Of a stretch of DNA of 64,000 nt, positions 25,443-36,700 are shown piece after piece; within the stretch, counting starts at the first letter, position 1, and each line of letters starts with the position of its first letter. The notes beneath the pieces were generated by a model. It made no database searches, had not been told where the DNA came from, and was given only the letters and a program-made list of their open reading frames with translations. A program made the position numbers and the translations under genes. Source of the DNA: Pogona vitticeps (taxonomy: Eukaryota > Chordata > Lepidosauria > Squamata > Agamidae); assembly GCF_051106095.1 (NCBI RefSeq), contig NC_135787.1:155938001-156002000 (forward strand), in the 5' to 3' direction.

Positions 25443-25774
25443 GAAATGTGTCTCTAGGACTCGAGAGCAAGGGCCGGAGAGCGCCTTCGCTATCCCAAGG
25501 AGACACTTTCCTTCTTTCCAATTTGCAAGAGCCATTTCCGACTTAATAGTTTATTTTATTTTATTAAACAAACATCCAATCTACACAACATAAACCTAAA
25601 ATGCAATTACATACACATAAAACACCAGTGCCACCTTCACCCTGAGGGCTGGTATTAACTATAACCTCTATTAAGTCGGAAATGGCTCTTGCAAATTGGA
25701 AAGAGGGAAAATGTCTCCTTGGGGTAGCGAAGGTGCTCTCTGGCCCTTGCTCTCAAGTCCTAGAGACACGTTTC
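25443..25774. repeat. 107-bp inverted duplication around the L1 3' tail
   Basis: Arm 25443-25549 and arm 25668-25774 are reverse complements of equal length, with no gaps and seven differences, all transitions. The 118-bp loop carries the L1 3' UTR and its TTTTA-type tail (minus-strand AATAAAATAAAATAAA). The left arm begins about 190 bp from the UBE2N start codon; the right arm lies just past the L1 ORF2 stop. Confidence 0.85.
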
Positions 25775-26885
25775 ACTATATTAATTCATTCAGTCAGTTT
25801 TCTCTCGAAAACTTCATTGCCTCGGCTCCCTCTCCGAAATACATATTCCAAGAATACACTCCATATTTTCTTAAAATCATTATTTTCTGATAGGCCTCTC
25901 CTTTTTTTCATATCACATGTCAATTTATCATTAATTGCTATATCCCATAATTCTCTGTACCATTCCTCTAAGTTGAATTGGTTATCATTTTTCCAGTTTA
26001 TTGCAAAGATTAACCTTGCTGCCGTAACCATTATTACAATTAAATCCATATTTTCTTTCAACATTTGATCTTTCTTAACCATGTTCAATAAAGCCATTGA
26101 TGGGGACATTTAAATATTTAATCCAGTTATTTCCCTTGTTTCTTTAAAAATTTGCTTCCATTCTTTCTTTCTTAATTCACATAGTCACCACATATGTAGG
26201 CACGCCCCCTTCTCTTTTTTGCACCTCCAACATAGTGATGATACATTTTTATTATATAGTATTCAGTTTTACTGGCATTAAATACCATCTCCATATTACT
26301 GTACTTTATAACAATTTTCTTTTATCTTTACAGACATGATCTTCATGATTCTTTGGTCCCACATTTTATCCCATTCTTCTAATGCTTCTTTATCCAAATC
26401 ATGTTGCCACTGTGCTTTTAATCCTTGTTTATCCTGTTTGTCCTGCATTAATAATTTATATATTTAACTAACAGTTCCCTTTCTTTCTGTCTTTTCATCT
26501 AATTTCAAACTTTTTTCAATGACCTCTTCAAATTTTGTCATTTTCTACTTTTTCCTTCCTTACTTTTCCATTCCCTTGTCCACCTTTCTATTTGAATCAA
26601 ATTAAACCAGTAAATCCCCTCTTCCCTCAAAATCTCTTTTATATTTCCTTTATCTTTCATCTTTCCATCCAATCTTTTATCCTATTTATCCCTTTATTTT
26701 ATATATATATTTTTAAGAGTTTTTCTAAGATTTTCTGGAAAATTCTTTAAATCCACAACCTGGGATAATGGAGACATTGGTGGACTCAATATACCTCTAA
26801 ACTTTTTCCAATTTCTAACATATTTTTAAGAAAGGGGTTAGTAGTCTTTTTAATTTCTTCTCCAATTTTTTATTTAAACAATATG

Positions 26886-28418
26886 CAGTGGTGCCTTGAC
26901 TTACAAACGTCCCTACTTACGACCATTTCGACTTATGAACAGCTCCGGTCGCAAAATTTTGCTTTGACTTGCGACTGGAGCTTCAACTTACGACCGGAAA
27001 AAAACACGGGGAAGGTGAGGAAAGCAGGAAATTTGAACTGCTTTCAGTTAACCGTTGGTCAGCGAAGAGGCTGCTTCTCTATCTCGGTCACCCCAGCGGT
27101 TAGAGAGTGTGGCTATGGAGAGAGACTTCAGACTGCTTGGTACTGTACTGCCTGGTACTGTACTGTACCGTATTTTTTGGCTTTTTTTAAATTTTTGCTT
27201 TTTGGACTTTTTACTTTCTTTTTTAAAACAGAGAGACTGCCTGTTCTGGGTGAGTACTGTATTTACTGTACAGGGTTTTTGCAGTGTGAGTTTGGGCTAG
27301 GTGTGGGGGTTATGTTTCTGTGCTCTGATGAGTCTTGCAGTGTGGGTTTAAAATGTGAAAATTAGACTGTAATTTTAAAATGTATTATTTATTTATTTAT
27401 TTTTGCATTCTGTGGCTCCTAGGGTTTTTCTACTGTGACCTCTCTTTTGTTTTAAAATGTGTGGATTTAAAATGTGACTCCAAAGTCTTTTTGTTTTAAA
27501 ATCAGAAAATTTTATGTGAGGGGATGTGGTTGCAGGCATGGTGTAAAACGGGGTTTAGACTCAAGTCTCCCCCCCCCACCTCCCATTGTCTTCTCTCTCT
27601 CTCTCTATCTTCTCTTTTTGTGCTTAACAGCACAAACCTTTGTCTGAGGGGTCTGTGTGCCCCAGTGATGACCTTCTTTCTTTCCTCTTTTCCCCATTGT
27701 TCCTTCCCTCCCTCCTTTCCTGCCCTTTTTTTAACCTAAGTCATCTTAGGTTAAATGAAAGAAGAAAAATTCTCCCCCTAGTGGTAGAGGACGGATTAAC
27801 TGCTTTTGCATTACTTCCCTTGGGAACGAATGCTTCAACTTGCAACCGGCACCTCCATATACAGTGGTGCCTCGCTTGACAAGGATAATCCGTTCCAGCA
27901 AAATCGCTGTAGAACAAAATCATTGTCAACTGAAAGTAAACATCCCATTGAAATGCATTGAAAACCGGTTCAATGTGTTCCAATGGGCGAAATACCTCAG
28001 CGTCCAGCAAAGATCCTCCATAGGGTGGCCATTTTCCGGTGCCTGTAAAGCGAGGAATCTGTCCTAAAACACAGCAGGAAGCCATTTTACACAGCGGGTG
28101 GCCATTTTGAAAGCCTGACAATCAGCTGTTATAATCGTCGTTAAGCGAAAAACCAGTTCTCGAAGCAGGGAACCGATCACCGTGAAGCGATTTTTCCCTA
28201 TTGAAACATCATGTTGCGATTGCAAAAGCGATCGCAAAAACTTCATCGTTAAGTGATTTCCTCGTCTAACGGGGCACCACTGTACAACCAAAAAACAGCC
28301 AGAAAGGATTAACTTGGTTTCAGTGCATTTCAATGGGAAATGCTGCTTCGGTTTACAGCCATTTCGATTTACGACCATTTTATGGAACGGATTATGGTTG
28401 TAAGTCAAGGCACCATTG
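26886..28418. mobile_element. Outer Tigger-like element of the GACTTAC type (interrupted)
   Basis: Left end CAGTGGTGCCTTGACTTAC, right end GTAAGTCAAGGCACCATTG followed by TA; the left TA has become TG. It is inserted in the L1. The interior of about 1.1 kb is T-rich and non-coding, although a 160-codon frame happens to be open. It shares CCCCAGCGGTTAGAGAGTGT with the reverse-oriented relative at 32190. A younger relative (27862-28282) sits inside it. Confidence 0.8.
27862..28282. mobile_element. Inner Tigger-like MITE nested in the outer one
   Basis: 421 bp, from CAGTGGTGCCTCGCTTGAC to TCTAACGGGGCACCACTG, with TA at 27860-27861 and 28283-28284. Removing it rejoins outer-element sequence (CACCTCCATATA + CAACCAAAAAACAGCC) that is continuous in the relative at 16109-16644, which proves the nesting. 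Confidence 0.85.
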
Positions 28419-28892
28419 TACTTTCAATTTTTTCTTCCTTATTCTGCATTTCTATTTCTGTCCAGATTAAGTTTTTATTACCTTTAATCAGATCTGGGAT
28501 ATGTCTAAGTTAGTTTGCTATATAATGTAATTTTAAATTGGATAATCCAAGACCTCCCTTTTTGTGTTACATACCATAGTTTCTTATTAATCCTCACTAG
28601 TTTATTTCTATTACAGTAACAATTTATCATTATCTGCCATTTTTTCAATTGTTTCTCTGTAATCTTTATAGGAAGCATCCAAAATATAAAGTTTAATTTA
28701 GAAATAATTTTCATTTTACAGTACATAATGCTGCTCTACCAAACCAGGAAATCTTTAATTTCTGATAATCTTTTATCCTTCCAATGATCTCTTTTTTCAA
28801 TCTATCCAAATTTATTTTAATTATATACCATAAATTCCAGGTAATATTAATCCCTAAATATTTAATAACATTTCCCATTTTTCCTTCAAATA

Positions 28893-28921
28893 CAGTGGTG
28901 CCCCGCATAACGAGCAATTCG
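28893..28921. mobile_element. 29-bp Tigger terminal fragment
   Basis: TA followed by CAGTGGTGCCCCGCATAACG and a few more bases. Only the terminus survives, wedged between L1 sequence on the left and the copia copy on the right. Confidence 0.7.
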
Positions 28922-30384
28922 TTTATTTTTCACTTGTACATCACTATGTTTCATTATAGGAGCTTTCTTACTCTTGGCTAATTGACATGCTTGACAATTT
29001 ATATATTCATTACATTGCTTTAAATTAACTCCTACTGAGTTTTCAATTGTTTTTCTCAGTGTTTTGTAGTTTGCATGTCCTAGTCTTTGATGCCATAAAT
29101 GAATACAATCTTTGTGTATACATTTGTTCTCATAGACATTGTTAGCCCTAGTACAGTTTAGTCTATATAAATTATTTCTAACATAGCAATTCAATTTTTC
29201 ATTGTTCTTGCTAGTTATTATATATTTATCCTCATGGAAAGTGCTGATAAACCCATTCTTTGCTAATGAACTCACAGAAAGTAAATTATGCTTCAATTTT
29301 GGAACATGTAAAACATCTATTGGTTTAGCTATATAAGGCAATTTAACTTTACCTCTTCCCAGTATTTTAGCACTAATACCATCTGCTAAGCATACTTGTT
29401 GGTTGAATACAGGTTGGTAGTTAAATATTAGCTTTTTGTTCTTACACATGCTGGCTGTTGCTCCAGAATCAACAATCCACTCTTCTTGTTGTTCAGAGTT
29501 ATAAATTTCCTCAGTTAGGTTTAGTGTTTCTCTCTTGCGTCTTGTTTGTTTTTCTTTTTCTTTCTTAAATTTACAATCTCTTATCAGATGTTTTCTTGAG
29601 CCACAGGAAAAACAGCGTTTTCCAGAATGAATGTTTGCAGCTGTGTCCACCTCCTCCTCACTTTCTTTCAGCTTATCACGGTGATTAGTGAGTTTGGAGT
29701 CTCGGAGTTGTTTGTTATCTTTCCTCTTTTGCTCTTCTTCCAAAAGTTTGCTCGTTATATTAATTACTGTCAGCTCTGCTTGAGGAAGAATTTCCAATTT
29801 GGTCACCAGCTGATCATATGACTCATCTAATGAAGACAGAATAATAAATGCTTCCTGTATTTCTGTAAATGTGATGTTCTTTTCTCTTAAGTCCATCAGC
29901 ATTGACTTCATTATCTCTAAATGTTGAAGCATACTCCCTCCAGCTTGCAGTCTAGTTCGAAAAAGTTTTCTGGCAATTTGTATCTGGCTTCCAACGTTAT
30001 CTCTTACAAAGAGTCTCCTTAAATCCTCCCATGCCTTCTTTGCTGAGTTTTGGCCTCTTAGGTGGATAAGAAGACGGTCCTCTAGAGTTAACCCAATAAT
30101 CGCCAGTGCTTTAAAATTTAGCGCTCTTTTTTCTTCATCTAGCACTGCTGGGGGATTTTCTACTCTGTCCCACAATGCTTCCTTTTGTAATAGCAATTGA
30201 ACCTTCTGCTGCCAAGTTGAATAATTCTCCCCATTCAACTTCTTTATGCACAGTCCAACCATAGACATTTCGTTGGCCATCTTTACCACAGACTGTAGCC
30301 CCACTCCTTGGCTCTCTCTCTCTGGTCAGCAGTTTCTTCAATAGATTCTTAAATTTATACCTGGATGCAGTCTGGTGCGCTGTT

Positions 30385-30397
30385 TGGGCCCATAACC
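30385..30397 (-). other. Primer-binding site matching the initiator tRNA-Met anticodon loop
   Basis: The minus strand reads GGTTATGGGCCCA, the complement of the anticodon stem-loop (CAT anticodon) of initiator tRNA-Met rather than of a tRNA 3' end. Drosophila copia is known to prime with such an internal tRNA fragment. Position and motif together make the call good. Confidence 0.75.
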
Positions 30398-30400
30398 ATT

Positions 30401-31005
30401 TGACAGAGGTGCGGCGTTACCAGACTACACCAGGGGGCACTATGGTGAAATGAACTGCTCAGAGATGAAACCAAACAGACACTGTTGTAGTGTTGATAGA
30501 ATTATTTACATTAAAGTTCATATATACAGGTACAAATACAACTTCTCTTGGTCTTTACACAGTCTTGGTCTTTCACAGTAGTTCTTCAGTTTGTAATAGT
30601 AAATTACAGGTTCAGTATCCAAAGATTGTTACCAATATAAATAGTCCAGCATCCACGAAGTCTTCTCCTCTCACCACGGAGATAGTCTTCCTCCAGGACC
30701 TTCCTCTTGCAATGTAGCAAGTCTTCATCCAGCGATGCAGCATAAATTTCTTTCACAATCAATGAGACTTATCAACTAAATAAACAGCTCTCAACTACAC
30801 AACCACCAACTACCCAACAACTTGTGTCTGCTAGCTTGGCTAGCTTTATTCTTGGTTGCTCCAATTAACCTGGTTGTCCCACAGCTGTCTCAATTAACCC
30901 AGCTGTATTACTTTGGTACATATTGCTCACTAAATTCTGATCCTGTTATAACTTATCTACTGAATTGCAATGAACAATTCCTAAAGGTTGATTTGAGACC
31001 TGTCA
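30401..31005 (-). repeat. 5' LTR of the copia element
   Basis: 605 bp with TG...CA ends extended to TGACAG / CTGTCA inverted termini. The inner edge is separated from the primer-binding site by three bases; the outer edge meets L1 sequence. There is no second LTR in the window, so age cannot be estimated by LTR comparison. Confidence 0.75.
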
Positions 31006-32189
31006 ATAGGTCTCTGTTGTTTTTATTGGATTTTTAACTATTAATAATACATTATCAGTAAACAAGTTTATCTTACCATTTTTTAATGTTCAGTCCCTAT
31101 AATCTGTTTATCATCTCTAATTATCTGTGCCAATAATTCAATGTAAATAATACTGGAGATAAGGGGCAACCTTGTCTTGTACCACACCTAGGTATATCGT
31201 CTCATTTATTCCATTATTTACTATTACTCTAGCTATATTCTGTGAGTATAATTGGTGAATTATCTGCTTAAAATTGGGTCCAAATCCTAAATATTTAATT
31301 AAAAGCTTCAATGTATCCCATTCCACTGAATCAAATGCTTTAAATACATCTAATGAAAGTACTCCGAATTTAGAATTAGTTTCTTTAGCTAAATGCATTA
31401 AGTACCCTTCTCATTAAATCTGACATCTGTCTACCTTGTATAAATCCATTTGGTCCTTTTCAATATAAGTCCCCATAAAGTTATTTAATCTCTTTGCCAT
31501 TATTGCCATGAATATCTTAGCATCTTCATTATCAGTGATATGGGTCTATATGCTTCCATATTTATTGGATTTTTATCTGGTTTCAATATTAAAACAATCA
31601 ATTACTCTTTCCAGATTGTGGTATTTCTTCTCCCATTAATATCTTATTAAATAACACTTTTGACTTTGGTATGAGAGTCTTTTGACATACTTTATAATAT
31701 TCTGGACCTAATCCATCTGTTCTGGGGGTCTTTCCTGTCTTTAAATTATTTATAATATCCTCTATTTCTATAACAGTAATTAACTGTTCCATTTTTTTAT
31801 CGCCATCTGACAATTTTTTATTAAAATTATTTTTATATAATCTTCGATTTTCATCATAGAAGGATTTTTACTAGTATATAAAGTTATATAAAATATTTGA
31901 AATGCATCCAATTTCTCCTTCATTTTATTACACCTTTTTCCATTCAAATCTTGAATTACTCCTGTATTAGCTTTATTCTTTTTTTATAGAAGATGCTTTA
32001 GCTAGTAACTTGGAGCTCCTATTACTGAATTCAAAAAATTCTCTTTTTAAATAAATTTCTTTGCACCTTTTCCAGATGAATCACTTCCAATTCCTTCCTT
32101 TTTGCTTGTAATTCTATTATGGCTTTCTTATCCCTAGTTCTTATAACTATTTTTTTCTAATTCCCTTATATTATCTTCTAAATCCTGTG

Positions 32190-33065
32190 CAGTGATGCCT
32201 CAATTTACGACCATAATCCATTCCATAACATGGATGTAACTTGAAATGGTCATAAGTCGAAGTACCATTTCCCATAGTAATACACTGAAATGCAATTAAT
32301 CCGTTCTGGCCGAAGAAAAAAATCACCAAAAAAATCTCTGCAAGACTCATTGGAAATGTGATTAATCCTTTCCAGTCGAAGGGGGGGGAGAAAAGAAATC
32401 AAGCATGCAGGACCCATTGGAAATGCACAGAAAACAAACAGAGCAGATCGGAAATGCACAGAGAACAAAGGGGGCAGGTCAGAAATGCAAAGGAAACAAA
32501 GGAAAAAGCAAGGGAAGTATGCAGGGTCAATTGGAAATTGGGGGTGGGGACCCAAAAAGCAACCAAACCCCCAAGAACCATCGGAAATGAGGGGAAGCCA
32601 AAAAGCAACCAAACCCCCCAAGACCCATCGGAAATGGGGAAAAACACTCCAAAAAGCAACAAAAAACCCATCAGAAATTGAGGGACCCCCCCCAAAAAAA
32701 TGCCCCAAGACCCATCACAGCACAAAAACATAACACCCTCAACGCAAAACTACACTGCAAAACCACCCAGAACAGTTTTTTAAAAGCAGAAAACAGCACC
32801 TTACCTTACCAGGCAGCCCGAACCCTTCCTGCAAACACACACACACTCAGAAGCAGAAGGAGCTAGTCCCAAGCCCCCTCCTCTGATGCACACTCTCTAA
32901 CTGCTGGGGCAAAACAGCTACAATGAAGCAGCCTCATCACCACCTATAGTTAGAAAATTGAATTTCCCGCCTTTTTTCTCTGCCTTTTTCTGTATGTAAG
33001 TGGAAGCTCTGGTTGCAAGTAGAAGCAAAATTTTGCGGCCAGAGCTGGTCGTAACTCGAAATGGT
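32190..33065. mobile_element. Tigger-like element, reverse relative of the 26886 copy, with internal minisatellite
   Basis: Begins CAGTGATGCCTCAATTTACG at 32190; the right end is worn (CGTAACTCGAAATGGTC near 33055) and has no clear CACTG-TA. The complement of 32870-33060 matches the inside of the 26886 element (TTAGAGAGTGT, GCAAAATTTTGCTT). 32400-32720 is an irregular tandem array built on CCATCGGAAATG and AAAAAGCAACCAAACCCCC. Confidence 0.65.
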
Positions 33066-33129
33066 CAAGTTGGTACCAACTTATAACAACCCAATAGGAT
33101 TGTTATAAGGTAAGTGAGATATTTAAGAG

Positions 33130-33235
33130 GGAGCTTTGCTAGTTCTGCAGTTAGCTTCAACGGCTGAGCAGAGATTCAAACCAGGCCTCCTAAATCCTGG
33201 TCCATCACTTTATCCACTACACTGCACTGAGTATC
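33130..33235 (-). mobile_element. tRNA-derived SINE remnant
   Basis: The minus strand shows GTGCAGTGTAGTGGATAAAG, a B-box-like GGTTTGAATCTC and surrounding CORE-SINE head sequence. Short and degenerate; same type as 22140-22240. Confidence 0.5.
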
Positions 33236-33356
33236 TAAGATTTCATACTTATACTGACTGACCTGATTTATCCTGCTGAATATACAATGCTTATAATTGT
33301 TATAAAAATGTCACCCAATCTCAAATAATAAACTATATGTATATAATAAATTAATA

Positions 33357-33803
33357 CAGTGGTGCCTCGCATAGCGAGGTTAATCCGTTCCGGATTAACC
33401 TTCGCTATGCTGAAGCATCGCTGAACGGGGCAGCGATTTACATTGGAACGCATTAAACATCGTTTAATGCGTTCCAAATAGGCCAAATACTCACCGTTCA
33501 GCGAAGCTTCAGGATGGCCGGCAGCCATTTTCGTGCCCTCGCCTCGCTTAACGAGGGTGCGAAAACGCTGCGCGCGGCCATTTTAGGCCATTTCCCGACT
33601 TCCGGCGGCCATTTTGGCCGCCGAACAGCTGATCGGCGGGGGTCGTTTTGCGAAGATCGGTAAGCGAAACGCTTACCAGTCTTCGCAAAGCGAATTTTTC
33701 CCTATGGGAACAACGTTGTGCGATCGCATTAGCGATCCGAAAAAAACGGATCGCTATGCGATTTAATCGTTATACGGTGCGCTCGTTAAGCGAGGCACCA
33801 CTG
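33357..33803. mobile_element. Tigger-like MITE, well preserved (CGCATAGCG type)
   Basis: 447 bp between TA dinucleotides (33355-33356, 33804-33805). Ends CAGTGGTGCCTCGCATAGCG and GTTAAGCGAGGCACCACTG. CpG-rich interior with repeated TTAAGCGA / TCGCTATGCG words and GCCATTTT motifs. The retained CpGs suggest a young insertion. No coding capacity. Confidence 0.85.
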
Positions 33804-34520
33804 TATATGGTTGACTTTGGTACTTGAGAAATCTGGTCAAAATTTTGTTTAGAAAGGCATTTTCAGTAGGCTAGTATTTAGAATAGTTATAATATTCTTT
33901 ATCGGCCACTTTAGCTTCGTTCAGTTGTTTTACTTCAGTCTTGTGGGTAGCACTTTGTGATTCCAACAAAAGTGAATTGTAGTCCATGACCTATTATGCC
34001 AGAGTAGATACTTTTGGATCCTCACAAGATTTTCTTGATTTTGCTACAACAAGCTAATAATTTTGTCCATCAGGAAGTAAACAAGCAATACTTTTTCTGA
34101 CCTGGAGCTAAATATTATCTCTTGCTAACTGCTGAAATTTATGTTCCTCTTAAAAAGCAGGGTCCGAAGATGACAAGTCTGTGCCTTTGCACTATGGCTC
34201 CAGCTTTGTGGAAGAGCTTGCCACCCTGGCTCTGCATTGACACTAGCTAGTTAGCTGAAAGCAACTGGGTTGAACAACGGTGTAAACAAGATGAGCCAGG
34301 CATAGGATGTGACAGCAGGAGGGTTGGATCGCTGCCAACTTGCCCAGTGTAGTGAGGGGAGCCAGAGTGGAGTGGGGCCAGCCTGTATGCAATCGCTGCT
34401 GTAGCTTCTACCTTCTCAAGGCTAAGATGAGCCTGTCTTGGGGGCCGTGAAGTAGCAGTGACCTGACTCCTACCTTCTGTACCCCTTCTGAGGTTGCCAC
34501 ATCCTTGGGTTCCTCTGCGG

Positions 34521-34655
34521 CAGTGGTCCCCAACCTTGGGCCTCCAGATGTTCTTGGATTCAACTCCCAGAAATCCTGGCCAGCAGAGGTGGTGGTGAAG
34601 GCTTCTGGGAGTTGTAGTCTAAGAACATCTGGAGGCCCAAGGTTGGGGACCACTG
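34521..34655. mobile_element. hAT MITE with intact 8-bp duplication
   Basis: 135 bp, almost wholly a hairpin: CAGTGGTCCCCAACCTTGGG ... CCAAGGTTGGGGACCACTG. Flanked by CTCTGCGG at 34513-34520 and 34656-34663. Ends and duplication length are typical of hAT. Confidence 0.92.
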
Positions 34656-34749
34656 CTCTGCGGCACCCCTTGTTGTGCAAGCCATGTTATCACCAGCTCC
34701 CTAGTCCAAGGAGGAAGTGTAGACAGAAAATGTCACCACTGGGGCTCTC

Positions 34750-35266
34750 TGTTGGGTTCAGACAATGAGCAGGCTGATGGGCTTTGTAGTCATCACCAAA
34801 TAATGGATAGCAAAGAGTCTCTTAGCAATAAAGAAGTCAGCCACACACACAGATGGATGTCTGCCAGCAGTACTCCTGGTGGGCGACTCAGCAAGGAAGC
34901 AGAATGAGAAGTCTTCTCCGTCTGAGACGTTCTGCCCTCTGCGATGTTCTGCTTGCCTGCCCCCAGGAGACTGTCCTTTTATTAACATTACAAGGTCACA
35001 GGTAGTGACAGCATTACAGATAGTAGACAGAGTTCAGATAGGACAATGGTTACATCATGTTATTAGGGTTGGTCTGGAGAAAGGCAATTAATCAAGCCCT
35101 CTGATTGGCCTAAGGGAAGGCCTCTATAGCAAGCTCTCTATGACAACGAGAAACAAGAGGAATGGTGGCAGCTCCTCCCCTCAGAAGCAGCCACAGGATG
35201 CTAGGAGAGTTTTCCCTCACTATAACACCCATGTGGCTTAGCAGCCTTGGGAATGGCACCCCCACA
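34750..35266 (-). mobile_element. Solo LTR of an endogenous retrovirus (reverse copy)
   Basis: Fossil. 517 bp, reading TGTGGGGGTGCCATTC ... ACCCAACA on the minus strand, flanked by the 6-bp direct repeat GCTCTC (34744-34749, 35267-35272). A 6-bp duplication fits class II (beta-like) retroviruses. Same family as 36701-37172, roughly 75-80% alike by eye. No internal region, so it is a solo LTR of moderate age. Confidence 0.8.
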
Positions 35267-35689
35267 GCTCTCGAAGAAGAAGGCCCACTTGCAGCTGGGG
35301 CAACGTGAGGGGCACGGCCTGGGCTGGTCCCATATAAACAGTCTGTTCACAAATAGAAAAAAACTAACTACTACAATCTCAATATCAAATTTCCCTGGTA
35401 ACAGTTATCCTGGTAACATCAGGAAGAAAGTATGTTATTGAGATGCTTCAACACCACTTCTGTATTATTTTTGCAACAGAGATGGTCAATGAAATTGTTA
35501 TAGGGATAAACATGGAGTGAATAAACCTTAGTTTTTTACATCTCACAGGATGTCAGATGGTCAGTGTCATATTGGCAGGATTGTGAGACTTTTTATCAAA
35601 GAAGTAACTTTTCCTAGCTTTGCCACCAATATACTACTGTATGACCTTCCATGTAAGCGTCATGTTAACCCATTGATTTTTATTAGTAT

Positions 35690-36028
35690 ACCCAGTGGCT
35701 ACTCTCAGGATTTGGAATGCGCTGCCCCAAGAAGCCAGGCTGGTTCCCTCCTTGTTGTCAAGCAAAGACTTTCCTTTTCATGCAGGCTTTTAAGCAATGA
35801 GTAAGGGTCTAGGGAATGCTGTATTTATTAAATTTAGAGATTTTTACATACTTTAAAAATATCTTTAAATTGGTTTTCAATCTTGGTTTTAATATTGGCT
35901 AATATTTAATTTTTAATAGTTTTTGCACAGTATTTTAAACCTGTGAGTATTGTTTAGTTTTAATTGTTGTGAGGTGTCTTGGTTCCCCTATGCTAGGTAG
36001 CATATAAATAAAAATTTAAAAAATAGCT
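35690..36028 (+). mobile_element. L2/CR1-group LINE 3' end, worn
   Basis: Begins with a decayed ORF2 C-terminus (TTTGGAATGCGCTGCCCC, then CAGGCTGGTTCCCTCC and CTTTTCATGCAGGC, from the phrase for WNALP, LVPSL and FLFxQAF) and continues through an AT-rich 3' UTR to TAGCATATAAATAAAAATTT. 5'-truncated and inactive. Confidence 0.55.
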
Positions 36029-36700
36029 ACTAGCCTCAGTCTAATTGATTTTTCCTGGTTTGCTTTGTACGAATGTTTTCTTACCACCTTCCCAGATATT
36101 TTTACATTTTTAAAGCTTACATAATCATGGTCTGACTAAGCAAGTGAGAAGCTGTCACTAAGAAAAAAGGCCTCCTCTCTGAAGTGGATTCCTTTTAGAG
36201 CTGGAACAGCAGTTATTCCTGTAACTCAACTCCTTGCCCTTCACAGTCACAAGTTGTGAAATTATCTGCCAATCTCCTTTCCAAGCACACCAAACTCACC
36301 TTGCTTCAATTTAGTTTCCTGCAAAGCCTTCTTGGAAGATGTGGGCTGTAACTCATCTCGCATGCTGGAATTTGAAATTCCTTTCTTAAAAATTCCTGCC
36401 AAAATAAAGTTTCTTTAAAAACTGAGGCTTTAAAATTTGGGTTGTGGTTGCTCTTTTTTTATATAATTGCTATTTTTCTGCAGGACTTTGCCTTCACATT
36501 CACACTCAGAAATACTTCACAAATTTAAATTTGTATCTTAGACTGATATTGAAATTATAGGAGCACATGTTTTTTAAAAAAAGACATTCATTAGCACATT
36601 CATTCATAGAGCAATTAACCACCATACCAGATACCTGTGGGAAAGATATGCAACTATGATGGGTCCAGCCCCAGCTGCCTGATATTCAAAAGCAATAGCA

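Larger units (their letters stand above)
28922..31005 (-). mobile_element. Ty1/copia LTR retrotransposon, incomplete copy
   Basis: Fossil element on the minus strand. Parts in order: 5' LTR 30401-31005 (605 bp, ends TGACAG...CTGTCA), primer-binding site 30385-30397, then a gag-pol reading frame (about 28.9-30.3 kb) with a copia-type gag domain, a CCHC zinc knuckle (CFSCGSRKHLIRDC), an aspartic protease motif (DSGATASM) and a GAG-pre-integrase motif (LWHQRLGHANYKTLRK). Integrase core, reverse transcriptase, RNase H and the 3' LTR are not present. Broken, but the surviving coding part looks little decayed, so the insertion is probably fairly young. It lies inside the L1. Confidence 0.88.
25550..32189 (-). 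mobile_element. L1-type LINE, 5'-truncated and split by three insertions
   Basis: Minus-strand L1 ORF2 in pieces. 31.0-32.19 kb carries the endonuclease-RT linker and RT start (IEDIINNLKTGKTPRTDGLG, LSLDVFKAFDSVEWDTL, a worn ADD-region DNVLLIV). 28422-28892 carries VIKYLGINITWNLW and SKLNFIFWMLPIKI. 25786-26885 carries the C-terminal region (LIVIMVTAARLIFAINWKN, WYRELWDIAINDKLT). Then comes a 3' UTR with an A-rich tail at 25550-25565. About 95 codons expected between the first two pieces are not seen. Several frameshifts and stops; inactive. Split by a copia copy, a 29-bp Tigger end and a nested Tigger pair. Confidence 0.85.

Noticed and set aside
25302-26068. Two similar proteins beginning MALANWKEGKCLLG on opposite strands, as a duplicated gene
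   Set aside because: They arise from the two arms of the inverted duplication; the similarity stops exactly at the arm ends, and the rest is promoter or L1 sequence.
26883-27365. 160-codon open frame
   Set aside because: It lies wholly inside a Tigger-like element, has no recognisable domain and is not kept in the related copies.
32250-32731. Phe/Gly-rich open frames of 110-152 codons
   Set aside because: Products of the minisatellite inside the Tigger-like element; low complexity, present in several frames at once.
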